Positions 1-9,081 are shown, counted from the stretch's first letter. The stretch is 64,000 bases of DNA from Streptomyces sp. P3 (GCA_016893485.2 JAFEKX020000001.1:3348001-3412000); one strand, 5' to 3'. Numbers and translations: made by a program. Notes: generated by a model from the letters alone, not told the origin.

Positions 1-18
1 ATCACCCGGAGGAACGGC

Positions 19-903
19 ATGGACGTCGACCTGCGCAAGCTTCGCTACTTCCTCGCGGTGGCCGAGGAACTGCACTTCGGACGCGCCGCGGAGCGCCTGC
101 ACATCACCCCCAGCCCGTGCTCTCCCGGCAGATCCGGGTGCTCGAGAGCGAGCTGGGCGTGGACGTGTTCACGCGCGACCGCCGCAGCACCGTGCTCACC
201 CCGGCGGGCGAACAGCTCGTCCGCGACGCCGGGCCCCCTGCTGGCGGGCGCGGACGCGTTGCTGCGGCGGGTGCGGGCGGCGGGCGAGAGCGTCACCCGC
301 CTCACGATCGGGTTCATGCCGGGCATCACCATGACTCCCGTCGTACGCCTGCTGCGCGAGCGCCATCCCGGGCTGGACGTACGGATGCTGCGCACCGGGT
401 GGCACGACCAGGTGGAGGTGCTCCACGACGCCCGCGCGGATGTCGGCATCGTCCGGTTGCCGATCGACCCGGCGGGCCTGGAGGTCAGGCCGCTGTACAC
501 CGAACCGCGTCTCGTCATGGTGGCCTCGTCCCATCCGCTCGCCGGAAAGGAGACCGTGCGGGTCGCCGACCTGGCGGCCGATCACCTTCTGCAGGACCCC
601 GACGCCGTCCCCGAGTGGCGCGACATCGCGGTGGAGCTGCGGACCGGCGAGCGCCGCCCGGTGCCGGCGATCCACAGCGTCGAGGAGAAACTCGAACTCG
701 TCGCCGGTGGACAGGGGATCGCCGTGATCCCGGCGTCCACCGCGAACTTCTACACCCGATCCGACGTCGAGGCGATCCCGGTCGAGGACCTCGGGCCCAA
801 CCATGTCGCGGCGGCCTGGCCCACCGGGCGAACCACCGGCCTGGTCGAGGAGTTCGTCGACGCGGCCACCGCCCTGCTGCCCGGAGCGCTCCACGCGAGT
901 TGA
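19..903 (+). CDS. LysR-family transcriptional regulator (frame-disrupted)
   Basis: The first 30 residues (MDVDLRKLRYFLAVAEELHF) are the classic LysR winged-helix start. The helix continues in the next frame (LSRQIRVLESELGVDVF, LTPAGEQLV) and returns to the first frame at LLAGADALLRRV. About two extra C near position 112 and one extra C near 235 cancel out, so the 294-residue length fits the family. Residues about 90-290 form the effector-binding domain (LTIGFMPG, the LVMVASSHPLA strand, LVAGGQGIAVIPAS). A GGAGG element lies just before the ATG. It ends 15 bases before the convergent MFS gene stops. The effector is unknown. The compensating indels sit in C runs and are probably sequence errors. 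Confidence 0.9.
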   Translation: MDVDLRKLRYFLAVAEELHFGRAAERLHITPSPCSPGRSGCSRASWAWTCSRATAAAPCSPRRANSSSATPGPLLAGADALLRRVRAAGESVTRLTIGFMPGITMTPVVRLLRERHPGLDVRMLRTGWHDQVEVLHDARADVGIVRLPIDPAGLEVRPLYTEPRLVMVASSHPLAGKETVRVADLAADHLLQDPDAVPEWRDIAVELRTGERRPVPAIHSVEEKLELVAGGQGIAVIPASTANFYTRSDVEAIPVEDLGPNHVAAAWPTGRTTGLVEEFVDAATALLPGALHAS

Positions 904-918
904 GGACGGCGGCCCGAG

Positions 919-2427
919 TCAGGCGGCCAACTCCCTGTCCGTCGGCTCCTCCTGGGCCTCGGCCGCCGACTCACCCGTCCCGTCCCGCATCACCACGGCC
1001 GCCAGCACCGCCGCCGCCACGACCCCAACCGCGCTCACCATGAAGGTCGTTGACATGGCGTTGGTGAACGCCTCGCGAGCCGTCCGGACCAACCCCGTGT
1101 CCCCGTGCGCCGCGGCCAGTGCCCCGCCGATCGAGTGGCGGGCCGTGTCGGACGTACCGGAGGGCATCTCGTCGGCGAAGCCGCTCGACAGGAGGGAGCC
1201 GAGGATCGCGATGCCCAGGGCCGTACCGGCCTGCTGGATCGTGTCGTTGAGGGCGGAGCCGACGCCCGCCTTGTCCTCGGGGATCGTGCCCATGAGCGCG
1301 CCCACCGCCGCCGGCATCGCGAGGCCCGCGCCCAGGCCGAGGAGGCCGAGGGCGACCGCCGGGAGGGTGAAGCAGGTGTCGGCCGTGACCGTCGTGAGGA
1401 GCGCGAAGGAGGACGCCATCACCAGCATGCCCGCCAGGATCAGGTACCGGTGGCCGTACTTCGCCGTGAACTTGGCGCCCGCCGCGTTGCCGATCAGCGC
1501 GGTGACCGCCAGCGGGACGAAGGCCAGGCCCGCCTTCACCGGTGAGTAGCCGAGGACGAACTGCAGGTACTGGGTGAGGACCAGCAGCAGGCCGCCGTTG
1601 CCGATCTGGACCAGGGTCAGGGAGAGCGAACCACCGCTGAAATTACGGTGCTTGAAGAGGACCAGCGGGACCATCGGGTTCGGGGTGACGTTCTCCCAGA
1701 CCACGAATCCGGCCAGGCCCACCACAGCCACGACCAGGCTGACGAGTCCCCGGCCGCCGAACGCGCCGTGCTGCGGGATCTCGATGATCCACCAGATCAA
1801 CGCCGTCATACCGACCGCCGACAGCACCGCGCCCAGCGGATCCGGCTTCTGCCAGGGCCCCTTGGACTCCGGCATCAGCGTCACACCGGCCACCAACGCG
1901 AGCGCCACGACAGGCACGTTGAGGAAGAAGATGGAGTGCCACGAGAAGTGGTCGATCAGGACGCCGCCGAGCACCGGGCTGCCGACCAGCGCGAGCATCG
2001 ACACCGAACCCCACGCGGCCATCGCCTTGCCGCGTTCCTCCGCGTCGAAGACCGTGATGAGGATCGAGAGCGTCGACGGCATGATCAGGGCTCCGCCCAC
2101 TCCCATCGCCACCCGTACGGCGATCACCTCGCCGGGGTTCGTGCAGAACGTCGCCGCCAGTGACGCCGCCCCGAACAGCACCAGCCCGATCAGCATCACC
2201 TTCCGGCGGCCGAAGCGGTCGCCGAGGCTGCCGGAGGTCAGCAGCAGGCCGGCGAAGACCAGGATGTAGGAGTCGAGGATCCACTGCGTGTCCTGGGCGC
2301 TCGCGCCGAGGCTCTCGGTCATCGACGGCACCGCCACGGTCAGCGCCATGCTGTCGACCACCAGCACCAGCGAGCTGAGGCAGAGCACGACGAGGATCCA
2401 CCAGCGCCGCGGGTTTCGGGTTTCCAT
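919..2427 (-). CDS. MFS drug efflux transporter, DHA2 (14-TM) type
   Basis: Intact 502-residue membrane protein. N-terminal helices are followed by the MFS loop signature GSLGDRFGRRK between TM2 and TM3. An antiporter-type stretch (MGVGGALIMPSTLSIL) and GSPVLGGVL follow, with 14 hydrophobic segments in all. I chose the ATG at 2427 (METRNPRRWW) because GGAGGAAG lies about 6 bases upstream on the minus strand; longer frames reach into the promoter. It is divergent from a TetR gene starting at 2604, the usual arrangement for a TetR-controlled proton-coupled multidrug exporter. The substrate cannot be read from sequence. The C-terminal tail is acidic and cytoplasmic. Confidence 0.93.
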   Translation of the reverse strand: METRNPRRWWILVVLCLSSLVLVVDSMALTVAVPSMTESLGASAQDTQWILDSYILVFAGLLLTSGSLGDRFGRRKVMLIGLVLFGAASLAATFCTNPGEVIAVRVAMGVGGALIMPSTLSILITVFDAEERGKAMAAWGSVSMLALVGSPVLGGVLIDHFSWHSIFFLNVPVVALALVAGVTLMPESKGPWQKPDPLGAVLSAVGMTALIWWIIEIPQHGAFGGRGLVSLVVAVVGLAGFVVWENVTPNPMVPLVLFKHRNFSGGSLSLTLVQIGNGGLLLVLTQYLQFVLGYSPVKAGLAFVPLAVTALIGNAAGAKFTAKYGHRYLILAGMLVMASSFALLTTVTADTCFTLPAVALGLLGLGAGLAMPAAVGALMGTIPEDKAGVGSALNDTIQQAGTALGIAILGSLLSSGFADEMPSGTSDTARHSIGGALAAAHGDTGLVRTAREAFTNAMSTTFMVSAVGVVAAAVLAAVVMRDGTGESAAEAQEEPTDRELAA

Positions 2428-2467
2428 GGGACTTCCTCCCCTTCGGGTCACGGCTCGTCGACCGGCC

Positions 2468-2566
2468 GTGCGTACACCGTTCCTTCGATGCGCACACTGT
2501 ACGCACCACGGAGCAGTGTGCGCAATCCCCGAACTCTGTACGCTGGACGCGAACGACGTACGCACG
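2468..2566. promoter_or_regulatory. TetR operator region between MFS and tetR genes
   Basis: The divergent intergenic region is full of nested repeats. GCGCACACTG at 2490-2499 pairs perfectly with CAGTGTGCGC at 2514-2523. GTGCGTACA at 2468-2476 pairs with TGTACGCAC at 2498-2506. GTACGC recurs at about 2538 and 2559. This is the expected form of a TetR-family operator controlling both genes. The binding assignment is inference. Confidence 0.6.
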
Positions 2567-2603
2567 ACCGCAGGGCCCGCACGGCCCGCACGAAGGAGCC
2601 CCC

Positions 2604-3515
2604 ATGGCCGCCAGGACGAAGCCCATCGCCTCCGTGTGGGCCCGCGAGCAGCGCGCCCCCGACCAGCCCGCGCTCAGCCGGGACGTGATCGTCCGCGAGG
2701 CGATCGCGATGCTGGACGCCGACGGCATCGAGGCGCTGAGCATGCGCAAGCTCGGCGCCCGCCTCAACGCCGGCGCGACCTCCCTCTACCGGCATGTCGC
2801 GACCAAGGACGAGCTGATGGAGCTGGCCGTCGACGAGGTCGCCGCCGAGATCCACGTCCCGGCCGCGGACGCCGCCGACTGGCGCGCCGCCGTCACCGAG
2901 GCCGCGGCCTCCTTCCGTACGACCGCGCTACGGCACCGCTGGCTGTCCTCGGTGCTCGGACAGGCGGGGCTCGCCTACCTCGGCCCGAACCTCATGGCCT
3001 TCACCGAGCGGCTCGCCGCGCTGTTCACCACCGTCGGCTTCACCGAGCCGAGCGGCGCGATCGACGCCGTGCTGTCGTACACGATCGGGATGAGCACGAC
3101 CGAGGCCGCCTGGCTCACCACGGTCGCGCGGTCCGGGGAGAGCGAGGCGGAGTTCATCGCCCGTCTGATGCCGGCCGCACAGCAGGCGGCGGCCGGTCAC
3201 GCCCATCTCGCCGGTACCTACGCCGAGTCGGCCGCCGCGCCCACCGATCCGGTGGCACTGCGCGACGGCAAGTTCGCCTACGGCCTCGACGTCGTCCTGG
3301 ACGGGCTGTCGCTCCGGCTGACCCCGCTGAGCCCCCTACGCCAGGTCGGCCGTCTCCAGGTACACCTCGGCCAGCACCTGCAACTCCGTTCCCCGGCCGT
3401 GAGTTGCTCGCCGGGGCGCAGGCGGCCCGTCAGGTCGTCCGGGCGGTTCGGGATCGTCACCGTGCGCGCCGCCTGCTCCTTGTCCGGCAACACCGGCCAT
3501 TCGCCCGCGAGTTGA
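2604..3515 (+). CDS. TetR-family regulator with tetracycline-repressor-type C domain
   Basis: The N-terminus has a short extension ending WAREQRAPDQPALSRDVIV. The TetR helix-turn-helix follows (IVREAIAMLDADGIEALSMR, then LGARLNAGATSLYRHV at about residues 48-63). The remainder resembles the TetR_C effector domain and ends GLDVVLDGLSLRL at about residue 240. Beyond that the frame runs on antisense to the next gene (which stops at 3336), so the true stop is probably near 3335 with a lost base. An AAGGAG element precedes the ATG. It is divergent from the DHA2 pump and probably represses it and itself. Confidence 0.88.
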   Translation: MAARTKPIASVWAREQRAPDQPALSRDVIVREAIAMLDADGIEALSMRKLGARLNAGATSLYRHVATKDELMELAVDEVAAEIHVPAADAADWRAAVTEAAASFRTTALRHRWLSSVLGQAGLAYLGPNLMAFTERLAALFTTVGFTEPSGAIDAVLSYTIGMSTTEAAWLTTVARSGESEAEFIARLMPAAQQAAAGHAHLAGTYAESAAAPTDPVALRDGKFAYGLDVVLDGLSLRLTPLSPLRQVGRLQVHLGQHLQLRSPAVSCSPGRRRPVRSSGRFGIVTVRAACSLSGNTGHSPAS

Positions 3516-3940
3516 GCCGTCAGTACCTGGTCGAAGTCCGGCGGGCCGGTGAACACGTGGGCCAAGTAGAGCTGTTCGCGGCCGAAGAGGACGTAGCGGA
3601 GGTCCGCCCGTGCGGTCGGGCGGCCGAGGTACAGCCGCTCCTCGATCTCCACCCGCACCTCGCCCAGCGGCTCGCCGTCCCTCCCGAAGCGGCCGAAGTA
3701 CAGGTCGGCGGGGAAGGTGGCGTCGGGCTCGAGGTCCTTGAGGAGGAGGGTTCTTGGGGTGACCGTGAACAGGGCCGACGTGCCGTAGCGCCTGCGGGCC
3801 GTGCGATAGGTGTCCGCGTCCAGGGTGACCCGTAGGACCGCCTGGAAGTCGTGGGGCGGGGTGAACGTGGGCATGTGGACGGCGTACACCGTGTCCGTGC
3901 CCAGCAACACGAAGCCGTGGACGGCGAGTTCGGGGGTCAC
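3336..3940 (-). CDS. Uncharacterised protein, third gene of the paralog operon
   Basis: I do not recognise a family with confidence. The corrected product has about 201 residues. The GTG start at 3940 overlaps the upstream stop (GTGA), so the two are translationally coupled. Near the N-terminus are GTDTVYAVHMPTF and PPHDFQAVLRV; later come ADLRYVLFGREQLYLAHVF and GPPDFDQVL. Histidine-containing strands followed by P-x-DF-x-x-VL thus occur twice, suggesting an internally repeated beta-rich fold. There is no signal peptide or TM segment. A frame change near 3408 moves the reading to ELQVLAEVYLETADLA and the stop at 3336, just past the tetR end. The function is unknown and tied by context to the two upstream genes. 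Confidence 0.7.
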
Positions 3941-5503
3941 CAGGTCAGGGCCGGGTCGGGGTCGGGGCTCTTCGGGAGCTTTCGGCACACGAAGGCGGCG
4001 AGGAATACGTCGTCCGGTGCGGTGACGGTGCTCTGGGCCGCCGAAGCTCCCTCCTGGTAGGCCAGCCAGCGGAGTTGGAGGTCGTAGCCGTACTCGACCA
4101 CCTGCACCTTGGCGTACCGGCCCTCCGTCGTGCGGACGGCGAAGACGTCCCCGGTGAGCAGTTGGTTGCCCGCGTTCGGGCTGCCGGTGAGGGGGCGCTG
4201 CCGTAGGTGAGGGTGGAGAGGCGGTGGCCGTCGAAGGCGTCGTAGTCGACCTGGCCGAGGTTGACGATCCCGGCGTGGGAGCCGGGGACCAACTGGGCGG
4301 TGGTTTCCGTCATCCACTCCCACCAGAGGTCGGCGGTGTTCATGTCGCCGCCCGCGATGCCGTGGTCGAGGTCGAGGGTCCAGGTGCCATGGAGGGTGGT
4401 CTCGCCGGGGTCTCGGTGTAGCCGACGGCCTGGCGGATCAGCTCGATGTTGCGGGCCAGGGCGACCGATTCGACGTACGACGGGCAGCGGCCGTGCGGTG
4501 GGGTGGCGCCGTCGCTCAGCGGGGCGACGGCGGTCGAGAGGCGCCAGGCGCGGGAGCCGAAGAGTTCCAACGGCGGGTCCAGCCAAGGGCGGACGACCGA
4601 CACGACCCGGTATTCGAAGGCGAGGGAGAAGACCGTGTCGTCGGTGGCGCGGTCGCCGAAGGGTGACGTGAGGTCGGCGGGTGCCTGGGCGGCGAGGGTG
4701 CGGAGCGTCTCCTGCGGGAGGACGACGCGCGACCAGGGGTCGTCCAGGACGGCGTCCGGCACGTAGTAAGTGGGCGCGAAACGGCTGCCGTTGGGGGCGG
4801 TCGTGTACTGGTCGGGGAGGTTCGGGTTGAAGGTGTCGCGGTGCCGTTTCCAGATGCCGGAGGGGGCTTTGGAGGCGAGTTCGGAGGTCTCGCGCAGGGC
4901 GTCCTCGACCTCGGCCTTGTGGCCGGCGGTCTGCCAGGCGTCCATGGCGTCGTCCCTGGCCTGGCGCAGGCGCGGTTCGTCGACGTGGGTCCAGTGGTCG
5001 CGGACGGCCTGGTCGGTCGACATCGTCGCCGTCTGTTCCGCCTGGTGGTAGTCCGTGTCGGCCTGGAGCCAGGCCTGGCGGGCCGTGCGGTAGTCGCGCA
5101 GGGCGGCCGAGGGGACGAAGACTCCGTCGGCGCCGGTTTCGTAGAGGTAGGCGACCGCCGTGTCGTAGCGCCGCTGTTCCTCGGGGGTGAGGGTGGAGCG
5201 GGCGAGGTCGGCGGCGAGCACCTCGCCGTAGACGTCCCAGAGGTGGGTGGTGGACGGGGGTGCCCAAACGGGCTCGGTCGGGACCCTGTTGACGAGTTCG
5301 CAGAACTCGGCCCAGACCGTGGACCGGGGCGCGTCGAGGGCGCCACCGAACCGGAACACGCTGTCCTGGTGGACGACCGGTGTCACCGGTACGGCGACCA
5401 GGTGGTCGGGGTCGGTGAGCAGGTTCCGGAGGTAGGCGCCGAGGCCGAACATGGCCGCCGTGTCCACTGGGGACGCGGACCACACCGTTGCGCTCTCGCT
5501 CAT
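3937..5503 (-). CDS. Uncharacterised protein B, distant paralog of upstream gene
   Basis: About 522 residues after two frame corrections (near 4410 and 4198). It starts MSESATVWSASPVDTAAMFG, 14 bases after the previous stop. Residues about 90-230 are alpha-helical and charged (VYGEVLAADL, LTPEEQRRYD, DAMDAWQTAGHKAEVEDAL). A beta-rich half follows, with FEYRVVSVVRPWLDPPLELF at about 330-350. The C-terminal about 80 residues form a small SH3-like strand-rich module (LLTGDVFAVRTTEGRYAKVQ, then DLQLRWLAYQ). No signal peptide or TM is seen. The helical block, a YVP/VVP strand and the VVRPW motif are shared in order with the upstream product, so I infer a tandem duplication that diverged. I cannot name the family. 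Confidence 0.75.
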
Positions 5504-5517
5504 AACTCGCCGCCGCC

Positions 5518-7000
5518 CTATACCAGTTGGTCGGGGTCGAGGCCGTCGAGGAGGTTTCGGCGTCCTGCCCAGCAGGTGGTTGACGAAGCCGATGATCTGC
5601 ATGCCGGGGACGGTGATGGTGGCACCGTCGTTCTCGGAGTGGAAGCGCTGGTCCGACGCGGAGTGGCTATAGCTGCCCTTCACGGTGAACGGGCCCCAGC
5701 CGACGCTCGCGTCGACCGACACCGAACTCTGGTGGGTCCGCAACGCCTGGGCCAGGGACGCGGAGTGGATGGTGAGGTTCCTGACGAACAGGGCCTGGAG
5801 GGGTAGCCGATGAAGCGGCCCTGCGGCGGGTTGCCGCCGTCGGACGGCATCTGGTCGTAGTTCCAGCCCTGCCCCTTGCGCAGGTCCCAGCCCCGGTTCT
5901 CCAGGAACTCCGGGTAGAACCACGGCCGTACGACCTGCACCTGCGCCATCTCGAAGGACATCGAGAAGTCGTCGACCTGGTAATTCTCGCTGTAGTCCTG
6001 GGAGTTGGAGGTGACGCCCGAACTCGTGCTCCACAGACCGAAGTTGAGCCGCCGCCCGCCGACCAGGACGTCGTCTCGTAGTGGCTGTGGGAGTCCACCA
6101 TCTGGTGGTACATCGAGTACGCGGTCCAGCCGTCGGAGCTCGCGAAGTCACCGGGGACGACCGTCGTGTAGTAGAAGGACTGGCCCGGGCCGAGGGCGTC
6201 GGTGTCCGCCTCCTCGTAGAAGCGCTCCAGGTCGCGCTTCCACAGCAGCATCGACTTCTCGGTGGTCTGGTCGATGTAGGCGTTGATCTCCTCGACCTCG
6301 TTGCGGTACCCGCTCGACGTCCAGTCGTCCAGCGCGGCGGCCACCTGCATCGAGTACAGCTGCGCGTTGGCCGCCCAGTCGGCGACCGCCTGCTTCCCGG
6401 CCTCCCCACGGCGGCCTGTGCGGCGATGCGCTTGTTGTTGTACGTCAGGGCCGCGGCGACGTACGCCTGCATGCACGCCTTGTAGGCCTTGAGCATGGGG
6501 CTGTCCTCGGTGACCTGCTTGTCCTGCCCGGTGACGATGTCCTTCACCGTGCGGGTCACTCTCAACAGCCCGCGCATCCGGTCGAGTTGGGCCTGCTGGT
6601 CGTCGGTCAGCCGATCCCCGACGACCTTGGAGAACTTGAGGATCTGGCCGTAGATCTCACTGAGCCGCACACCGCTCGCGTTGCGCCACACGCCGTCCTG
6701 GCGACCCGTCGAGTAGGCGGAGGTGACGTCCGGGACGAAGTCGATGAGCGAAGAGAAGTTGTACGCCTGCTGGAGCAGGAGCTTGTCCTCGGCGGCCGTG
6801 GCGCCGGTGCCGATGCCCTGCGCGGCGAACGCGAAGTCCGCCTCCTGGTACGGCAGTCCCGGCATGCACCAGGTGATGAAGCTGGACTCGGCGGGCGGGA
6901 CGCTGCCGTCACCGCCGGTGAGCACGTAGTACATCTGGTCGCGGAACGTCCGCCCCAGATCCCCAGTTGGTATCCCATGCGGGCGTTCTGCCCGGGTCAT
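5518..7000 (-). CDS. Uncharacterised protein A, first gene of the paralog operon
   Basis: About 490 residues after frame corrections near 6410, 6070, 5800 and 5550; it ends NLLDGLDPDQLV. The ATG at 7000 is used; another in-frame ATG is at 6934 (MYYVLTGGDG), and neither has a strong ribosome site. The N-terminal region contains SFITWCMPGLPYQEADFAF. A long helical section follows (LSEIYGQILK, LTDDQQAQLDRM, AALDDWTSSGYRNEVEEINA). A beta-rich C-terminal half has FEMAQVQVVRPWFYPEFLEN and SVSVDASVGWGPFTVKGSYS. An amphipathic glycine/serine strand region after a helical bundle can occur in pore-forming or cargo proteins, but that is only analogy. It heads the operon with B and C. Confidence 0.75.
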
Positions 7001-7234
7001 ATGCCTTACATACGGCGAGAACAGACCGTTCACCCGGATAAGTGAAGCCGCGTCCGGCCCGAAACCCCGCACCGCGGCGCTTATGACACGGAGGATGTTC
7101 CCGTTCGGGTGAATCAGGGGTGATCCACGTGGCGGCGGCGCGCCGACATGCCGTTCTCAGTGATCGTTTGCGGTGTTGAACCGACCGGCGTGCCTGTTTT
7201 CCGGTGCGTCGTCCAAAGATCATTGGGAGTAGTC
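7001..7234. other. Divergent intergenic region between gene A and small secreted gene
   Basis: This gap of about 230 bases must carry promoters for the minus-strand operon and for the small secreted protein. I see no tRNA, no hairpin terminator and no clear repeat. A TTCCCGTTCGGGTGAA-like inverted segment near 7098-7113 is short and imperfect. GGGAG at 7225-7229 is the ribosome site of the next gene. Confidence 0.4.
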
Positions 7235-7480
7235 ATGCGTATGCGTTCCGCCCTGACCACGTCCGTCCTCGCCGTCGGCATCCTGCTCGGCGGCGCCGGT
7301 GCCGCCCTCGCCCACGACGACGGCGGGGTCGTCGCGGGCACCGGCTCGCAGGGCTCCGGCCACACCGACAACACCATGTTCGCCGGTGTCATCGACCACG
7401 TCGGCCCCGTCTACGCCTCGACCACCAAGACGGACCACGACTGGGACCGCGGCACGTTCCAGGGCATCTTCGGTTACTGA
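7235..7480 (+). CDS. Small secreted protein
   Basis: An 81-residue product. It has a clear signal peptide (MRMRSALTTSVLAVGILLGG, cleavage near ALA-HDD at about residue 26). The short mature part is rich in Gly, Asp, Thr and His and ends DRGTFQGIFGY. GGGAG lies five bases before the ATG, which decides this start over upstream in-frame codons. There are no cysteines and no cell-wall signal. Small Streptomyces proteins of this type are usually annotated only as hypothetical secreted proteins. A strong hairpin terminator follows. The function is unknown. Confidence 0.75.
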   Translation: MRMRSALTTSVLAVGILLGGAGAALAHDDGGVVAGTGSQGSGHTDNTMFAGVIDHVGPVYASTTKTDHDWDRGTFQGIFGY

Positions 7481-7533
7481 CACGTCCGCCCGGCTCCGGC
7501 CGGGCAGCGCGCCGAGCCATCGGTGACGGTGTG

Positions 7534-7567
7534 AAGGGGCGGCCGGCTTTCGTCGGCCGCCCCTTTT
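7534..7567 (+). terminator. Rho-independent terminator
   Basis: AAGGGGCGGCCG at 7534-7545 pairs perfectly with CGGCCGCCCCTT at 7554-7565 across an eight-base loop and runs into TTTT. It ends the small secreted gene and, being symmetrical, could also serve the convergent FMN reductase. Confidence 0.85.
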
Positions 7568-7575
7568 CCGTTTCG

Positions 7576-8168
7576 CTAGATCAACGGCCGCACCTGGCGC
7601 GCATCCCTCAACGCCCGCCCCCACCACACCAGTTGGTCCAGCATCGCCTTCGCCGCCGCGTCCGGTGCCGTGGCGTCCTTGAGGCGGCCCTCGTCGTCGA
7701 AGGACGCGCCCGCGTGGTGGAAGGACACGGTGTCGCGGACCGTCACGGCGTGGAGTTCGGCGAAGACCTGGCGCAGGTGCTCCACCGCGCGCAGGCCGCC
7801 CGCGAGGCCGCCGTAGGAGACGAGGGCGACGGGCTTGGCGCGCCACTCCGTGAAGTGCCAGTCGATGAGGTTCTTGAGGCCGGCCGGGAAGGAGTGGTTG
7901 TACTCGGGGGTGAGGACGACGAAGGCGTCGGCCGAGGCGAGCTTCGGGGTGATCCCGGCGAGTGCCGCCGTGGCCTCCGGGGTCGGGGCGAGGGTCGTGG
8001 GCAGCCGGCCGGTGTCGACGACGTCGACGACCTGGAGGGTGAGGTCGGGTCGTCGCGGACGTGGGTGAGGAGCCAGTCGGCGACGACCGGGCCGAAGCGG
8101 CCGTGGCGGTTGCTGCCGATGACGACGGTGACGTTCAGAGGCTGTGCGTGGGTGATGTCGGTGTCCAT
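7576..8168 (-). CDS. NADPH-dependent FMN reductase / flavodoxin-fold quinone reductase
   Basis: About 197 residues. The start MDTDITHAQPLNVTVVIGSN leads into the phosphate-binding loop GSNRHGRFG of the FMN_red family. After one lost base near 8050 the frame continues LTLQVVDVVDTGRLP. The family signatures VVLTPEYNHSFPAGLKNLID and KPVALVSYGGLAGGLRAVEH follow. Such cytosolic enzymes reduce FMN or quinones/azo compounds with NAD(P)H. A perfect palindrome lies 16 bases upstream of the start, suggesting a dedicated repressor not encoded next to it. Convergent with the small secreted gene. Confidence 0.88.
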
Positions 8169-8183
8169 GCCGGCAGCCTGGTA

Positions 8184-8201
8184 CCTCAACCATTGTTGAG
8201 G
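8184..8201. promoter_or_regulatory. Palindromic operator upstream of FMN reductase
   Basis: CCTCAAC-CATT-GTTGAGG is a perfect 7-bp inverted repeat centred about 24 bases before the FMN reductase start. Position and symmetry suit a MarR-, HxlR- or TetR-type repressor site. The regulator is unidentified. Confidence 0.5.
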
Positions 8202-8345
8202 TCAAGGGCGGCTCACCCCTGACTCCCGGTCACCCGTTCACACGCGCCGCTTGCGCTCTTCGGGTTCTTCTCCCGGATGGGTTCGCGCGGGCTCGCCGTA
8301 CCTCTATGACCTGCTGAAACGGCGGCGGGTTGGGCCGACCGGGCG

Positions 8346-8392
8346 GCTTCCTGACACCCATTCACCGCATTTCTGACGCCCGCTCAGGAAGC
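8346..8392. promoter_or_regulatory. Inverted repeat upstream of sortase locus
   Basis: GCTTCCTGA (8346-8354) and TCAGGAAGC (8384-8392) form a 9-bp perfect inverted repeat with a 29-base spacer. CTGACACCC and CTGACGCCC repeat directly inside it. It lies about 60 bases before the surface-protein gene and may be a regulator site. There is no direct evidence of function. Confidence 0.35.
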
Positions 8393-8453
8393 GGGCTCGG
8401 CCCGGTGCCACTTACCTCGGAAGGGCAGCCCACCACAGCTCGGAGGAGCACCG

Positions 8454-8971
8454 ATGCGTCGTACCGCCCGTCTGCTGACCGGCACCGCGCTCGCCCTCGC
8501 CGCCGCGGGTCTCGCGACCGCACCGGCCTACGGCGGCGAGACCGGCAGCCTGGAGGTGTTCCCGTCGAACGCCGTACCGGGCGGCGACGTCACGGTGAAC
8601 ACGGCGGCGTGCGGCGACGACGGTACGGCCGCCGGTGACGCCACCGCGGTCGGCGCCGGCACGTTCACGCTGGCGCCGAGCGCGCACGAGGGCGATGCGA
8701 TCGGGCAGTTCAAGGTGCCGCCGAGTGCGCAGCCGGGGACGTACGAGATCGTCGCGAAGTGCACGGACGGCCGGGAGGTCTCCGGCGATCTGATGGTGAC
8801 GCTGGCCTCGATGCGGCAGCAGGTGCAGCCGCGGGGCAGTGTGAAGACGGGGTCGGCGGCGCGTTGGGCCCCGACCCCGTGCAGACCGCGGCCGGTGTGG
8901 CGGCTCTCGCCGTCGCCGCCGCGGGCGGTACCTGGCTCCTGCATCGCCGGGCGAGAGGCGACAGGTTCTGA
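8454..8971 (+). CDS. Secreted surface protein with C-terminal membrane anchor, sortase-linked
   Basis: About 172 residues. A signal peptide (MRRTARLLTGTALALAAAGL, cleavage after TAPAYG) is preceded by GGAGGAGC. The mature part is an Ig-like beta domain (SLEVFPSNAVPGGDVTVNT, then AQPGTYEIVAKCTDG) with two cysteines. After one lost G near 8852 the C-terminus reads GALGPDPVQTAAGVAALAVA plus a hydrophobic stretch and the basic tail LLHRRARGDRF. That has the hydrophobic-plus-basic form of a sortase substrate, but no canonical LPXTG is visible. The class F sortase gene follows 110 bases later, so this may be its substrate or partner. Confidence 0.78.
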
Positions 8972-9081
8972 CGGACACCCTCCGCTGTCCGTCCACCGGT
9001 ACCGCACGTCCCCTCCCCTCCGGGTCCGACGCCCCTCGCGACCCGGAGGGGCGCGGGGCAGTTACTGGAGAGGGGTGCGCA

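Noticed and set aside
1643..2767. Long minus-strand frame overlapping the MFS gene
   Set aside because: Arg/Pro-rich shadow of the real MFS frame with no family signature.
3336..7000. Toxin-complex or contractile-injection cargo operon
   Set aside because: No sheath, tube, baseplate, AAA+ or Rhs/Tc motifs are seen; the resemblance is only helical-plus-beta architecture.
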